DNA of 64,000 nt, taken from assembly GCF_002017865.1 (NCBI RefSeq), contig NZ_MTJN01000002.1, positions 2,108,001-2,172,000 on the forward strand, given 5' to 3'. Below, in pieces: positions 37,584 to 46,228 of the stretch. The position numbers were made by a program, and so were the translations under genes. The stretch comes from Rhodoferax fermentans. GTDB lineage: Bacteria > Pseudomonadota > Gammaproteobacteria > Burkholderiales > Burkholderiaceae_C. Within the stretch, counting starts at the first letter, position 1. Each line of letters begins with the position of its first letter. The notes under the pieces are model-generated. The model was not told the DNA's origin and searched no databases. It saw only the letters and a program-made list of their open reading frames with translations.

Positions 37584-38598
37584 TTCGGTCGCGCCCGTCC
37601 TGCTTGGACCGGTACAGCGCAGCATCGGCACGGGCCGTCAGGCTGTGGGTGTCATCTTCGGGATGGGCCAGCGCCACGCCGCCGGACATCGTGACCGTGA
37701 GCACCAGCGCCTGGGTACGCCGGTCACGGATTTTGAGCGCCTTGGTGTGTGCACGCACCTGCTCGGCCACCTTGAGACACTCTTCCAAAGTGGTATCTGG
37801 CACCAGCACGGCAAACTCCTCACCACCGTAACGCGCCACACTCAGCGTTCCATCCGGGGGGAGACAAGTTCTGAACACCTCACCCACGGCTTGCAACACA
37901 CGGTCACCCTTGAGGTGCCCATGGGTGTCGTTGACAGCCTTGAAATGGTCAATGTCAAACATGATCAGACCGTGCTGACGCGCCTCGTTGGCAGGCCGCG
38001 CCAGCATCGCCGCCAACCGCTGGTCGAAGCCTTTGCGGTTGAACACCTGGGTCAACGTGTCGATCAACGACTCGTCACGTACCCGGTTGAGTTCATTCTG
38101 CAAACGCTGGATTTCACTCTGACTGCCCTTGACATCCGACTCCAGCGCATGGGCTGAGCTGCGCATACGCACCGTGCTCTCCATCACCTGAAGCACCATC
38201 GGCGCCATCAGTTGGTTGTTGAGGGTTTGCAAATTGGCGGCCAAGGTGTCGAGCTGCGCGCTGAATTGATCGGCGCTGTTGCCGGTATTGCCTGCGGCAT
38301 CGGCCAGGGTGACCATGACCTTCTGCAACTCGTTGCCAATGCGGTGCATCGCCTGGGGATCCAGTTCCGCCACATGAGCCTGGTACAACATCAACAAGTC
38401 ATCGTCGGTGAGTCGGCGACCACCGCGCATCAGCAGGTCCATGGCGTGGTTCAAGCGGGTGTTGATGCCAGCAGCGTACTCAAACCAGACGGTATAGGTC
38501 AGTGGATTGAAGGCCGCATCATGCTGACCCATACGCGCCAGCACGATGCGCAGCAGCTCGGCGCTTTGTTCTTTCGACTGTGAGTAGCGCAAGATCAA
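37570..38598 (-). CDS. Diguanylate cyclase (GGDEF domain)
   Basis: Cytosolic protein of 342 aa. The C-terminal GGDEF domain runs from about residue 180: DTLTQVFNRKGFDQRL, MFDIDHFKAVNDTHGHLKGD and active-site ARYGGEEFAVL, so c-di-GMP synthesis is expected. The RxxD inhibitory I-site before GGEEF reads LPPD, so product inhibition is probably lost. The N-terminal 180 residues are helical with coiled-coil character and no named sensor. Convergent with mrdA. Confidence 0.9.
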   Translation of the reverse strand: MILRYSQSKEQSAELLRIVLARMGQHDAAFNPLTYTVWFEYAAGINTRLNHAMDLLMRGGRRLTDDDLLMLYQAHVAELDPQAMHRIGNELQKVMVTLADAAGNTGNSADQFSAQLDTLAANLQTLNNQLMAPMVLQVMESTVRMRSSAHALESDVKGSQSEIQRLQNELNRVRDESLIDTLTQVFNRKGFDQRLAAMLARPANEARQHGLIMFDIDHFKAVNDTHGHLKGDRVLQAVGEVFRTCLPPDGTLSVARYGGEEFAVLVPDTTLEECLKVAEQVRAHTKALKIRDRRTQALVLTVTMSGGVALAHPEDDTHSLTARADAALYRSKQDGRDRITCA

Positions 38599-38642
38599 CT
38601 TTCGAAGGAAGAGTCGACGGTCAAAGCCACCATGATAGCCAC

Positions 38643-39401
38643 TCAGCGCAAAAAGGCGTCATAACTTGTCTTCAAAATGAGCGCACTGACCACCACCAGA
38701 AACACCCCCCGCACAAAGCCGGTGCCATGTTTGAGCGCCAGCCGGGTGCCCAGCAGGCTGCCCAGCACATTGGCCAAGGCCATCACCAGCACAAAATGCC
38801 ACCAGATGTGTCCTTTGCTGATGAACAGTACCAGCGCCGCCACATTGGTGGCGCAGTTCACCAGCTTGGCCGCTGCCGAGGCGCTCAGAAAGTCGTACCC
38901 CAGCACCCGCACAAACAAGAACACCAGAAAACTGCCGGTGCCCGGGCCAAAAAAACCGTCATAAAACCCAATGACCAGACCAATCGCGGCCGCCGCCAGC
39001 TGCTCCTGACCACCTGCAAAACGCGGTACATGGGTGCGGCCCAGTTCTTTTTTGGCCAGCGTGTAGAGCAGCACCGCCAGCAGCACCAGCGGCAAGACCT
39101 TGCGCAAAAAATCAGGTGAGATCACCGTCACCAGCCAGGCTCCGGCAAACGAGGCCACCAGACCCGCCACCGCGGCTGGCCACAGGGCGACCCAACGTAT
39201 CTGCACCCGGCGGCTGTATTGCCAAGTGGCAAAGGCCGTGCCCCACAGCGATGCCCCCTTGTTGGTGCCAAACAGGGTCGCCGGGTGGGCGGTGGGAAAA
39301 GCGGCAAACAGGGCAGGCACCAGGATCAGACCACCGCCACCAACGATGGCATCGACAAAACCGGCAAACAGACTGGCCAACGACACAATGAGTAATTCCA
39401 T
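38643..39401 (-). CDS. TauE/SafE (TSUP) family transporter
   Basis: Inner-membrane protein of about 252 aa with eight hydrophobic helices. Family repeats are visible: LFAGFVDAIVGGGGLILVPAL and LIGFYDGFFGPGTGSFLVF. TSUP members move sulfite, sulfoacetate or related anions; the substrate cannot be told. Alternative starts exist 3 and 8 codons upstream (GTG and ATG), none with a clear ribosome site. Confidence 0.88.
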   Translation of the reverse strand: MELLIVSLASLFAGFVDAIVGGGGLILVPALFAAFPTAHPATLFGTNKGASLWGTAFATWQYSRRVQIRWVALWPAAVAGLVASFAGAWLVTVISPDFLRKVLPLVLLAVLLYTLAKKELGRTHVPRFAGGQEQLAAAAIGLVIGFYDGFFGPGTGSFLVFLFVRVLGYDFLSASAAAKLVNCATNVAALVLFISKGHIWWHFVLVMALANVLGSLLGTRLALKHGTGFVRGVFLVVVSALILKTSYDAFLR

Positions 39402-39445
39402 GGGGGCCATTGTCGCATTGGCCACGCCTCGGCCAGCTTCTTTTT

Positions 39446-39492
39446 GTATAGCTATTGACCCTTTCTAGATAAGGGCTGAAAGCCTATTTTTC
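39446..39492. repeat. AT-rich palindromic mini-repeat, intergenic (inverted)
   Basis: ATAGCTATTGACCCTTTCTA, then GATAAGGGCTGAAAGCCTAT; the reverse complement matches the copies at 13.3 and 23.6 kb. It sits upstream of the TSUP gene. Confidence 0.75.
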
Positions 39493-39531
39493 ATATAAAC
39501 CCGGTCACCCCTCGAGGGGGCGGCGCAGCCA

Positions 39532-39563
39532 TTAAAAAAGGCACCGGGTTGGCCGGTGCCTTG
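39532..39563 (-). terminator. Intrinsic terminator downstream of rhodanese gene
   Basis: AAGGCACCGG pairs with CCGGTGCCTT around a 5-base loop; on the minus strand it is followed by TTTTTT. A T-run also flanks the other side, so it may work in both directions. It is 215 bases from the rhodanese stop codon; the sequence between shows no gene. Confidence 0.8.
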
Positions 39564-39777
39564 TCTCTGTTTTTTTGTGTGACCTTGTTGGGTCTGTCTC
39601 CTGGGGCCTCTCACCATGCCTGGGCGTAGCGCCCGGGTGATGGGTTGACTGTATGCGCCACAGGGGTCGGTGGCCATCAGGACATACCCTTTTCAGGTTT
39701 ACCCTTGATCTGCGTCTAGGAATCGGGTCCAGGCCTGCCCAGCACCTTGTGGGTCCGGGCCAGGCATTGGCACAGAA

Positions 39778-40185
39778 CTACTTGGCTGCGCCCGCCACCA
39801 CCGGCAAACCCGCCTTGCTCCAGGCGATCAGACCACCGTCCATGTTCACCGCCTTGGTGAAACCGGCCTTGGCCAGGATCTCCTGGGCACGGGCCGAGCG
39901 TTGGCCGCTGCGGCAGAACAACACCACCGGCTGGTTCTGGTGGGCGCGCAACTCCGGCAGACGGCTCTCCAGCTGACCCAGCGGGATCAGCGTGGTGCCG
40001 GGCGCATGGCTCTCGGCGTATTCGTTGGGTTCGCGCACATCAATCACCAACGCGCCCTGGCTTTGCAGGGTGGCACCCTGATTGACATCGACGCTGGCCA
40101 CACCGGCCCAGGCGCCAAGTGAGGCGCTCAAAGCAACACACACCAGTGCAGATCGAAGCCATTGTTTGTTTGTCATGCGGTTCAC
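39778..40185 (-). CDS. Periplasmic rhodanese-like protein
   Basis: Single-domain rhodanese of 135 aa with an N-terminal signal peptide (SALVCVALSASLGAWAG). The active-site loop is LFCRSGQRS with the catalytic Cys; DVREPNEYAESHAPG is the other landmark. Such proteins move sulfane sulfur, often in thiosulfate or persulfide metabolism, but the physiological donor is unknown. Confidence 0.88.
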   Translation of the reverse strand: MNRMTNKQWLRSALVCVALSASLGAWAGVASVDVNQGATLQSQGALVIDVREPNEYAESHAPGTTLIPLGQLESRLPELRAHQNQPVVLFCRSGQRSARAQEILAKAGFTKAVNMDGGLIAWSKAGLPVVAGAAK

Positions 40186-40236
40186 CTTGTTTGAAAAAGA
40201 GGCAGAGCATACAGGCGAGCACCGGCCCCAGCCAGC

Positions 40237-41748
40237 TCAGATGTCAAATCTGACACCTTGCGCCAGCGGCAGCGCGCTGGAGTAGTTGATGGTGTTGGTG
40301 GCTCGGCGCATGTAGGCGCGCCAGGCGTCCGAGCCACTTTCGCGGCCACCGCCGGTTTCTTTCTCACCCCCAAAAGCACCGCCAATTTCAGCACCCGAGG
40401 TGCCGATGTTCACATTGCTGATGCCGCAGTCCGACCCGGCCGCCGACAGGAAACTCTCCGCCTCACGCAGGTCGTTGGTGAAGATGCTCGACGACAGACC
40501 TTGCGGCACGTCGTTGTTGAGCGCGATGGCCTGGGCCAACGTCTGGTAGCTCAGGATGTAGAGGATGGGCGCAAAGGTCTCGTGGCACACCACCTCGGTC
40601 TGCGCGGGCATCTCCACCAGCGCCGCGCTGACGTAAAACGCCTGCGGGTACTGCGCTTGCAACACCCGTTCACCCCCGGTGACCACACCCCCTTGCTGAC
40701 GCGCCAGGACCAGCGCCTGCTGCATGGCCTCAAACGCGGCCTGGTCGATCAGCGGGCCCAGCAGCGTGCCGGGCTCGGTGGGTGCGCCGATCCTGAAACT
40801 GGCATACGCCTTCTTGAGCCGCGCGACCAGATCACCATAAACATCCGCATGCACGATCAGACGCCGTGCGGTGGTGCAGCGCTGCCCGGCCGTGCCCGCT
40901 GCGGCAAAAGCCACCGCGCGCACCGCCATGTCCAGGTCGGCACTGGGCGCCACCACAATGGCGTTGTTGCCACCCAGCTCCAGCAGGCTGCGGCCAAACC
41001 GTGCTGCAACTGCCTGGCCCACGGCCCGGCCCATGCGGGTGCTGCCGGTGGCCGACACCAGGGCCACCTTGGGGTGGTCCACCAGCGCCTGGCCGACATC
41101 GGCGTGACCCAGCACCAGCTGGTTCAGGTCGCGGCTGAGCGCCGGTTGGCCAAAACGCACACAGGCGCGCTCAAACAAGGCCTGCACCGCCAGTGCACAC
41201 AGTGGCGCTTTTTCGGAGGGTTTCCAGACCACCGCATTGCCACAGACCAGCGCCAAGGCCGCGTTCCAGGCCCAGACCGCCACCGGGAAGTTGAAGGCGG
41301 TGATCACCCCCACCGCGCCCAGCGGGTGCCAGGTTTCCATCATGCGGTGGCCGGGGCGCTCGCTGGCCATGGTTGAACCGCAGAGCTGGCGCGACAGGCC
41401 CACGGCGAAGTCGCAGATGTCGATCATCTCCTGCACCTCACCCAGGCCTTCCGAAGAGACTTTGCCCACTTCCAGCGTCGCCAACTGACCCAGCTGCTGT
41501 TTGTGTGCACGCAACTCCTCACCCAGCAGGCGCACCAGTTCACCACGCTGCGGTGCGGGCACCAGACGCCAACGCAAAAAAGCACCATGGGCACGCACGG
41601 CGGCATGGGCCACCTGGTTCAGGGGTGTGCTGTGGACCTGGGCCAGCAGCTGGCCGTCGATTGGCGAGACCGTGGCCAGATCACCGCCTTGCAACACCTG
41701 GGGGGCCACACCCAAAGAGGCCATCAGTTCGGTGACAGAGGTTGGCAT
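40237..41748 (-). CDS. amaB: Aldehyde dehydrogenase, ALDH7 type (probable aminoadipate-semialdehyde / piperideine-6-carboxylate dehydrogenase)
   Basis: NAD(P)-dependent aldehyde dehydrogenase of 503 aa. The catalytic Glu lies in LELGGNNAIVVAPSADL and the Cys in AGTAGQRCTTARRLIVH. The wider pattern (METWHPLGAVGVITAFNFPVAVW, GGAFGGEKETGGGRESGSDAW) is that of ALDH7/antiquitin, which oxidises 2-aminoadipate 6-semialdehyde. Its neighbour is a lysine-6-dehydrogenase-type protein that would produce exactly that substrate. Gene symbol by homology and context. Confidence 0.82.
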   Translation of the reverse strand: MPTSVTELMASLGVAPQVLQGGDLATVSPIDGQLLAQVHSTPLNQVAHAAVRAHGAFLRWRLVPAPQRGELVRLLGEELRAHKQQLGQLATLEVGKVSSEGLGEVQEMIDICDFAVGLSRQLCGSTMASERPGHRMMETWHPLGAVGVITAFNFPVAVWAWNAALALVCGNAVVWKPSEKAPLCALAVQALFERACVRFGQPALSRDLNQLVLGHADVGQALVDHPKVALVSATGSTRMGRAVGQAVAARFGRSLLELGGNNAIVVAPSADLDMAVRAVAFAAAGTAGQRCTTARRLIVHADVYGDLVARLKKAYASFRIGAPTEPGTLLGPLIDQAAFEAMQQALVLARQQGGVVTGGERVLQAQYPQAFYVSAALVEMPAQTEVVCHETFAPILYILSYQTLAQAIALNNDVPQGLSSSIFTNDLREAESFLSAAGSDCGISNVNIGTSGAEIGGAFGGEKETGGGRESGSDAWRAYMRRATNTINYSSALPLAQGVRFDI

Positions 41749-41765
41749 GATTGCTCCTGAAAAAG

Positions 41766-41815
41766 GTGCTGCTAGCCCTTATTCTATAAGGGCTATCGCC
41801 CATTTTTACCTATAA
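41766..41815. repeat. AT-rich palindromic mini-repeat, intergenic
   Basis: TAGCCCTTATTCTATAAGGG followed by CTATCGCCCATTTTTACC. The core TAGCCCTTAT-TCT-ATAAGGGCTA is a perfect 10-bp dyad. It lies between the aldehyde dehydrogenase and saccharopine-dehydrogenase-like genes. Confidence 0.85.
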
Positions 41816-41862
41816 CTCCTCGGGTCGATGGGTCGGACAGTGTCCGTCCCCCGGCTACCAAC

Positions 41863-42957
41863 TCAACCAATCGACTCGACCTGGCGCGACTGCTGGTAGG
41901 CGCTGCCAAAGCGGTTGGCCAGCAGGTCGGGCAGGGCCACCTGCTCCTGTTTGATGAAGCCCGACTGCGGTAGCTTTTTCTCGCGGAACAGGTCGATGGC
42001 GCCACAGATGCCCGCTGCCGTGGTGATCTGGATCGCGCTCATCGGGTTGGTCTCACTGCGGTCGGCAAAAATCTTGCGGGCAAACACCTCTTGCATGAAC
42101 TTGCCGTCACATTCACCGCTGACGGTGACAAACACCAGCACCACGTCCTGCATCGTCAAGGGCACGGATTTGCGCAGGATCGCCTTGAGGGTTTCCTGGT
42201 CGTGCTGCATGCCCAGCTCCTGCAGCAGCATTTTCATGATGGCGCCGTGGCCGGGGTAACGCACGGTCTTGTAGTCCAGCGTTTGCACCTTGCCTTTGAG
42301 CGTGTCGCACAGGGTGCCCAAACCGCCCGAGGTGTTGAAGGCTTCGTACTCGGTGCCGTCCAGGCTGAAATGTTCCATACCTTCAAGCGGCAGCACCTCG
42401 ATCACGTTGCCGTCCCGGATGGCTTCGCAGGGGTGGCAGTACTCGTTGATCAGGCCGTCCACACTCCAGGTCAGGTTGTACTTGAGCGAGTTGGTGGGGA
42501 AGGCCGGCAACGCGCCCACGCGCATCTTGACCTCGTGCAGGTCGGTGAACTTCTGGGTCAGGTGGTGCGCCACGATGCCGATGAAACCCGGCGCCAGCCC
42601 ACATTGCGGCATGAAGGCGGTTTTGGCGCCGTCGGCCAGAGCCATGATCTCGCGCGTGGCGGCCACGTCCTCGGTCAGGTCAAAGTAGTGGCAACCAGCG
42701 ACCTTGGCCTGGGTGGCCACGGTGAGCGCCAGGTGGTAAGGCAAGGCGTTGATCACGGCGTCATAACCGACCATGCTGTTGCGCAGTTCGTCCACGTCCG
42801 AGGTGTCGATCAGCGCGGTTTCCACCGGCAAATGGGCCAATGCCTTGAGCGCCACCACACTGCAATCGACCACCTTGACGGTGTAGTCACCACTCTTGGC
42901 CAACCAGGCCGCAATGGTTTGGCCGATGTGTCCGGCACCCATTAAAACAACACGCAT
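41863..42957 (-). CDS. Saccharopine dehydrogenase family protein (probable L-lysine 6-dehydrogenase)
   Basis: Oxidoreductase of 364 aa with Rossmann motif VVLMGAGHIGQTIAAWLAKSG and the saccharopine-dehydrogenase C-terminal domain. The pattern NALPYHLALTVATQAKVAGCHYFDLTED and CGLAPGFIGIVAHHL is that of bacterial lysine 6-dehydrogenases, which deaminate lysine to aminoadipate semialdehyde. With the adjacent ALDH7 it forms a two-step route to 2-aminoadipate. The start at MRVVLM has AAGGAG upstream. The divergent Lrp-type gene is the likely regulator. Confidence 0.8.
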   Translation of the reverse strand: MRVVLMGAGHIGQTIAAWLAKSGDYTVKVVDCSVVALKALAHLPVETALIDTSDVDELRNSMVGYDAVINALPYHLALTVATQAKVAGCHYFDLTEDVAATREIMALADGAKTAFMPQCGLAPGFIGIVAHHLTQKFTDLHEVKMRVGALPAFPTNSLKYNLTWSVDGLINEYCHPCEAIRDGNVIEVLPLEGMEHFSLDGTEYEAFNTSGGLGTLCDTLKGKVQTLDYKTVRYPGHGAIMKMLLQELGMQHDQETLKAILRKSVPLTMQDVVLVFVTVSGECDGKFMQEVFARKIFADRSETNPMSAIQITTAAGICGAIDLFREKKLPQSGFIKQEQVALPDLLANRFGSAYQQSRQVESIG

Positions 42958-43095
42958 GACTTGCTCCTTAAACATCACCGAGATACACCCAGTTTAGGTC
43001 TCTTGTGTGTCAAAAGTGGTGGTGTATTGGACACAATCGTGTTTAAAACAGACACTATGATGAACGTATTGTCATAACGTCAATTTTTGAAAACC
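42958..43095. promoter_or_regulatory. Divergent control region, lysine genes / Lrp-type regulator
   Basis: AT-richer intergene with several short dyads, such as GTGT-ATTGG-ACAC (43022-43034) and repeated GTGT/ACAC words, suitable for an Lrp-type octamer. The exact operator is not defined. Confidence 0.4.
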
Positions 43096-43560
43096 ATGAA
43101 TCCAAGCGGCTTGCCCACACCCCCTGTTCTGCGCGACGCGTTGGACCGCCAGTTGCTGGCACTGTTGCAGCTCAATGCGCGTGAATCGGCTGCCAACCTG
43201 GCGCGCCAGCTCGGCACCGCACGCACCACGGTGTTATCGCGCCTGAACCGCCTGGAACGCGAAGGCGTGATTGCCGGTTACACCGTGCGCCTGGCGCAAG
43301 ACATGCTTAACCAGGGTCTGCAGGCTTTTGTGGGCCTGACGGTGCAGCCCAAGGCCGGGCGTGGCATCGAGGAGCAGCTGCAGCGCATGCCCGAGGTGCG
43401 CCAGCTGTGTGCGGTCAGTGGTGAGTTTGACTATGTGCTGCTGCTGCGCGCGGAGTCGGCAGTGCGGCTCAACACCCTGCTCGATGACATCCGCAACCTT
43501 GAAGGCGTGGTGAAAACCACCACCTCGGTGGCACTGGCCTGGAAGATTGAGCGCACCTAA
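43096..43560 (+). CDS. Lrp/AsnC family transcriptional regulator
   Basis: Regulator of 154 aa: N-terminal winged HTH (LDRQLLALLQLNARESAANLARQLGTARTTVLSRLNRLEREGVIAGYTV) and C-terminal RAM effector domain. Divergent from the lysine degradation genes, which it probably controls in response to lysine. ATG 43096 is chosen over TTG 43087. Confidence 0.92.
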   Translation: MNPSGLPTPPVLRDALDRQLLALLQLNARESAANLARQLGTARTTVLSRLNRLEREGVIAGYTVRLAQDMLNQGLQAFVGLTVQPKAGRGIEEQLQRMPEVRQLCAVSGEFDYVLLLRAESAVRLNTLLDDIRNLEGVVKTTTSVALAWKIERT

Positions 43561-43724
43561 AAAGGGAACGTCGGCCCCACACCTGCACGAAGGTAGGTCA
43601 GTGCAAGTTACGACAACTTGGACCCATTTCTGGCACGTTACTTGCAAAACAAGTAAAATAGTGTTTCGTTTTTTGCAATCGTTGGAACAGGCCTCTGCCT
43701 GCCATAACCGAGAATTTTCCCGCC

Positions 43725-45272
43725 ATGCGTACCAACCTCCCCGTGAGCCAGCAGGAATTCCAGTTTCCAGCTGCTGAGACCCTGCTGTCGACCACCAATC
43801 CAAAGGGCACCATCACCTACGCCAATTCGGCGTTTGTGCGCACCAGCGGATATGCGCCGCATGAGTTGCTAGGCCAGCCGCACAATCTGGTGCGCCACCC
43901 GGACATGCCGGTGGAAGCCTTTGAAGACATGTGGCGCACCCTCAAGGACGGGCAATCCTGGCGCGCGGTGGTGAAAAACCGGCGCCAGAATGGGGACCAC
44001 TACTGGGTCTGCGCCAACGCCGCACCGATGCGGCGCAAGGGCCAGCTCACCGGGTATCTGTCGGTGCGCACCCATCCTCCGCGCCAGGAAATTGATGCCG
44101 CTGCCCAGCTTTATGCCCGTTTCAAAGCGGGCAAGGCGACCGGGCTGGCTTTCCACCGGGGCTTGGTGGTGCGCACCGGTCTGATGCGCTGGGCCAGTAC
44201 CCTGCAGCTGCTGCCCACCGCTTGGCGTGTGCGCCTGCCGCTGCTCGGTGTGGGGCTGGTGACCGGTTCGGTGCTGGCCAGCTCAGGCTTGGGCACGACG
44301 GTGATGCTGGCCAGTGGTGCTGCGCTGACGCTGAGCCTGTTGTTGGCCGATGTTTTCATGGAGCAGCAAATCACCACACCGCTGCGGCACATCAGGGCGG
44401 CGGCACAACAGGTGGCGACCGGTGAGTCAGCGCCCGACCTCAACCTCAACCGGGTGGACGACATCGGGCAAATCGCCCGCTCCGTCAACCAGTCCGGCCT
44501 GAACCTTCAGTCCCTGGTGGCCGATGTGTTTGAGCAGGCCTCGGGCGTGCAGGTGGCCAGCCAGGAAATTGCGGCGGCAGCCAGCGACCTTTCCGCCCGG
44601 ACGGAGCAGGCTGCCTCCAACCTCGAAGAAACCGCTGCGGCCATGGAGCAGCAAACCGCCTCGGTCAAGCAAAACGCGGACACCGCGTTGCATGCCAGTT
44701 CCCTGGTTCAGAACGCCACCGAGGTGGTGGCCCAAGGTGGCAACAACATGGACCTGGTGGACGCCACCATGACACAAATCACCAGCGCAAGCCGCAGAAT
44801 CGCCGACATCATCAGCGTGATTGACGGCATTGCCTTCCAGACCAATATCCTGGCCCTGAACGCTGCGGTCGAGGCGGCCCGGGCCGGGGAGCAGGGCCGG
44901 GGGTTTGCCGTGGTGGCCTCCGAAGTGCGCAGCCTGGCGGGGCGCTCAGCCTCAGCGGCCAAGGAAATCAAGGCCTTGATCGACGACTCAGTCCGACAGG
45001 TCGAGAGTGGCTCAAAACTGGTGGCCCAGGCCGGCCAGACCATGGCCGACGTGGTGAGCCAGGTCAACCATGTCAACGTCCTCATGCGCGAGATCACACT
45101 GGCGTCCAAGGAGCAATCTCAGGGCATTGCACAAGTCGGGCAAGCGGTGGCCCAGCTCGATGACATGACCCAACAAAACGCCGCCATGGTGGAGGAAAGC
45201 AGTGCCGCTGCAGCGAGTCTGGGTGAACAGGCACTGCGTTTGGTGGGTGCGGTCAAGGTGTTCTCGTCATAG
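43725..45272 (+). CDS. Aer-like PAS methyl-accepting chemotaxis protein
   Basis: Chemoreceptor of 515 aa. An N-terminal PAS domain ([39 protein letters not shown]) is of the FAD-binding Aer type; two hydrophobic stretches (about 165-210) form a membrane anchor, a HAMP-like region follows, and the kinase-control tip reads [36 protein letters not shown]. No CheR-binding pentapeptide at the C-terminus. Likely an energy or oxygen taxis sensor. Confidence 0.92.
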   Translation: MRTNLPVSQQEFQFPAAETLLSTTNPKGTITYANSAFVRTSGYAPHELLGQPHNLVRHPDMPVEAFEDMWRTLKDGQSWRAVVKNRRQNGDHYWVCANAAPMRRKGQLTGYLSVRTHPPRQEIDAAAQLYARFKAGKATGLAFHRGLVVRTGLMRWASTLQLLPTAWRVRLPLLGVGLVTGSVLASSGLGTTVMLASGAALTLSLLLADVFMEQQITTPLRHIRAAAQQVATGESAPDLNLNRVDDIGQIARSVNQSGLNLQSLVADVFEQASGVQVASQEIAAAASDLSARTEQAASNLEETAAAMEQQTASVKQNADTALHASSLVQNATEVVAQGGNNMDLVDATMTQITSASRRIADIISVIDGIAFQTNILALNAAVEAARAGEQGRGFAVVASEVRSLAGRSASAAKEIKALIDDSVRQVESGSKLVAQAGQTMADVVSQVNHVNVLMREITLASKEQSQGIAQVGQAVAQLDDMTQQNAAMVEESSAAAASLGEQALRLVGAVKVFSS

Positions 45273-45290
45273 CACGGTACAGTGCGGCCC

Positions 45291-46214
45291 ATGACAACCC
45301 AAATCTCTCTCATTGGTGCACCCACCGACATTGGCGCGGGCAGCCGTGGTGCCAGCATGGGCCCCGAGGCCCTGCGTGTGGCCAACATCATCCCGGTGTT
45401 ACAAAGCCACGGCCTGAACGTGACCGACCGGGGCAACCTGAGCGGCCCCGCCAACCCCTGGCTGCCGCCGGTGGATGGCTACCGGCACCTGGACCAGGTG
45501 GTGGCCTGGAACCAGTTGGTGCACAACGCCGTGTATGCCGAGTTGCAGCAAAAACGCTTACCCATCTTGCTCGGTGGTGACCACTGCCTGGGCCTGGGCT
45601 CGATCAGCGCGGTGGCGCGGCATTGCCGCGATGTGGGCAAGAAGCTGCGGGTGTTGTGGCTGGACGCCCATGCCGACTTCAACACCCATGCGCTGACCCC
45701 CAGCGGCAACATCCATGGCATGCCGGTGGCCTGCCTGTGTGGTTATGGCCCGGAGGTGCTGACCAGCATCGGCGGCCAGGTGCCTGCGATCAACCCCAAA
45801 TGGGTGCGCCAGATTGGCATCCGCAGCGTCGACGCCGGTGAAAAACGCCTGGTGCACGAGGCCGGCCTCGACGTGTTTGACATGCGTTTCATCGACGAGA
45901 TGGGCATGCGCGCCGCGATGGAACTGGCACTGGCGCTGGTGGACGCCAACACCCACCTGCATGTGAGTTTTGACGTCGATTTTCTCGACCCCGACATCGC
46001 GCCGGGTGTGGGCACCACGGTACGCGGTGGCCCGACCTACCGCGAGGCGCAGTTGTGTATGGAGATGATCGCCGACACCGGGCGCCTGGCCTCACTCGAT
46101 GTGATGGAGCTCAACCCGGCCTTTGACGTGCGCAACAAAACCGCCGAGGTCGCGGTGGACCTGATCGAGTCGCTGTTTGGCAAAAGCACCTTGATGCGCA
46201 AAGCGGCGGCCTGA
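45291..46214 (+). CDS. rocF: Arginase
   Basis: Binuclear manganese ureohydrolase of 307 aa. Metal motifs: GGDHCLGLGS, WLDAHADFNTH, SFDVDFLDPDIAPGVGT. The pattern TPSGNIHGMPVACLCG favours arginase over agmatinase. Together with putA 5 kb away it would turn arginine into glutamate by way of ornithine and proline-pathway intermediates; that link is inference. Confidence 0.9.
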   Translation: MTTQISLIGAPTDIGAGSRGASMGPEALRVANIIPVLQSHGLNVTDRGNLSGPANPWLPPVDGYRHLDQVVAWNQLVHNAVYAELQQKRLPILLGGDHCLGLGSISAVARHCRDVGKKLRVLWLDAHADFNTHALTPSGNIHGMPVACLCGYGPEVLTSIGGQVPAINPKWVRQIGIRSVDAGEKRLVHEAGLDVFDMRFIDEMGMRAAMELALALVDANTHLHVSFDVDFLDPDIAPGVGTTVRGGPTYREAQLCMEMIADTGRLASLDVMELNPAFDVRNKTAEVAVDLIESLFGKSTLMRKAAA

Positions 46215-46228
46215 GCGCATTCACTGGG

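Noticed and set aside
39506..39530. Third copy of the GC-rich 3' repeat
   Set aside because: Only about 25 bases of G/C-run dyad and GGCGCAGCC are shared, too short to call a copy.
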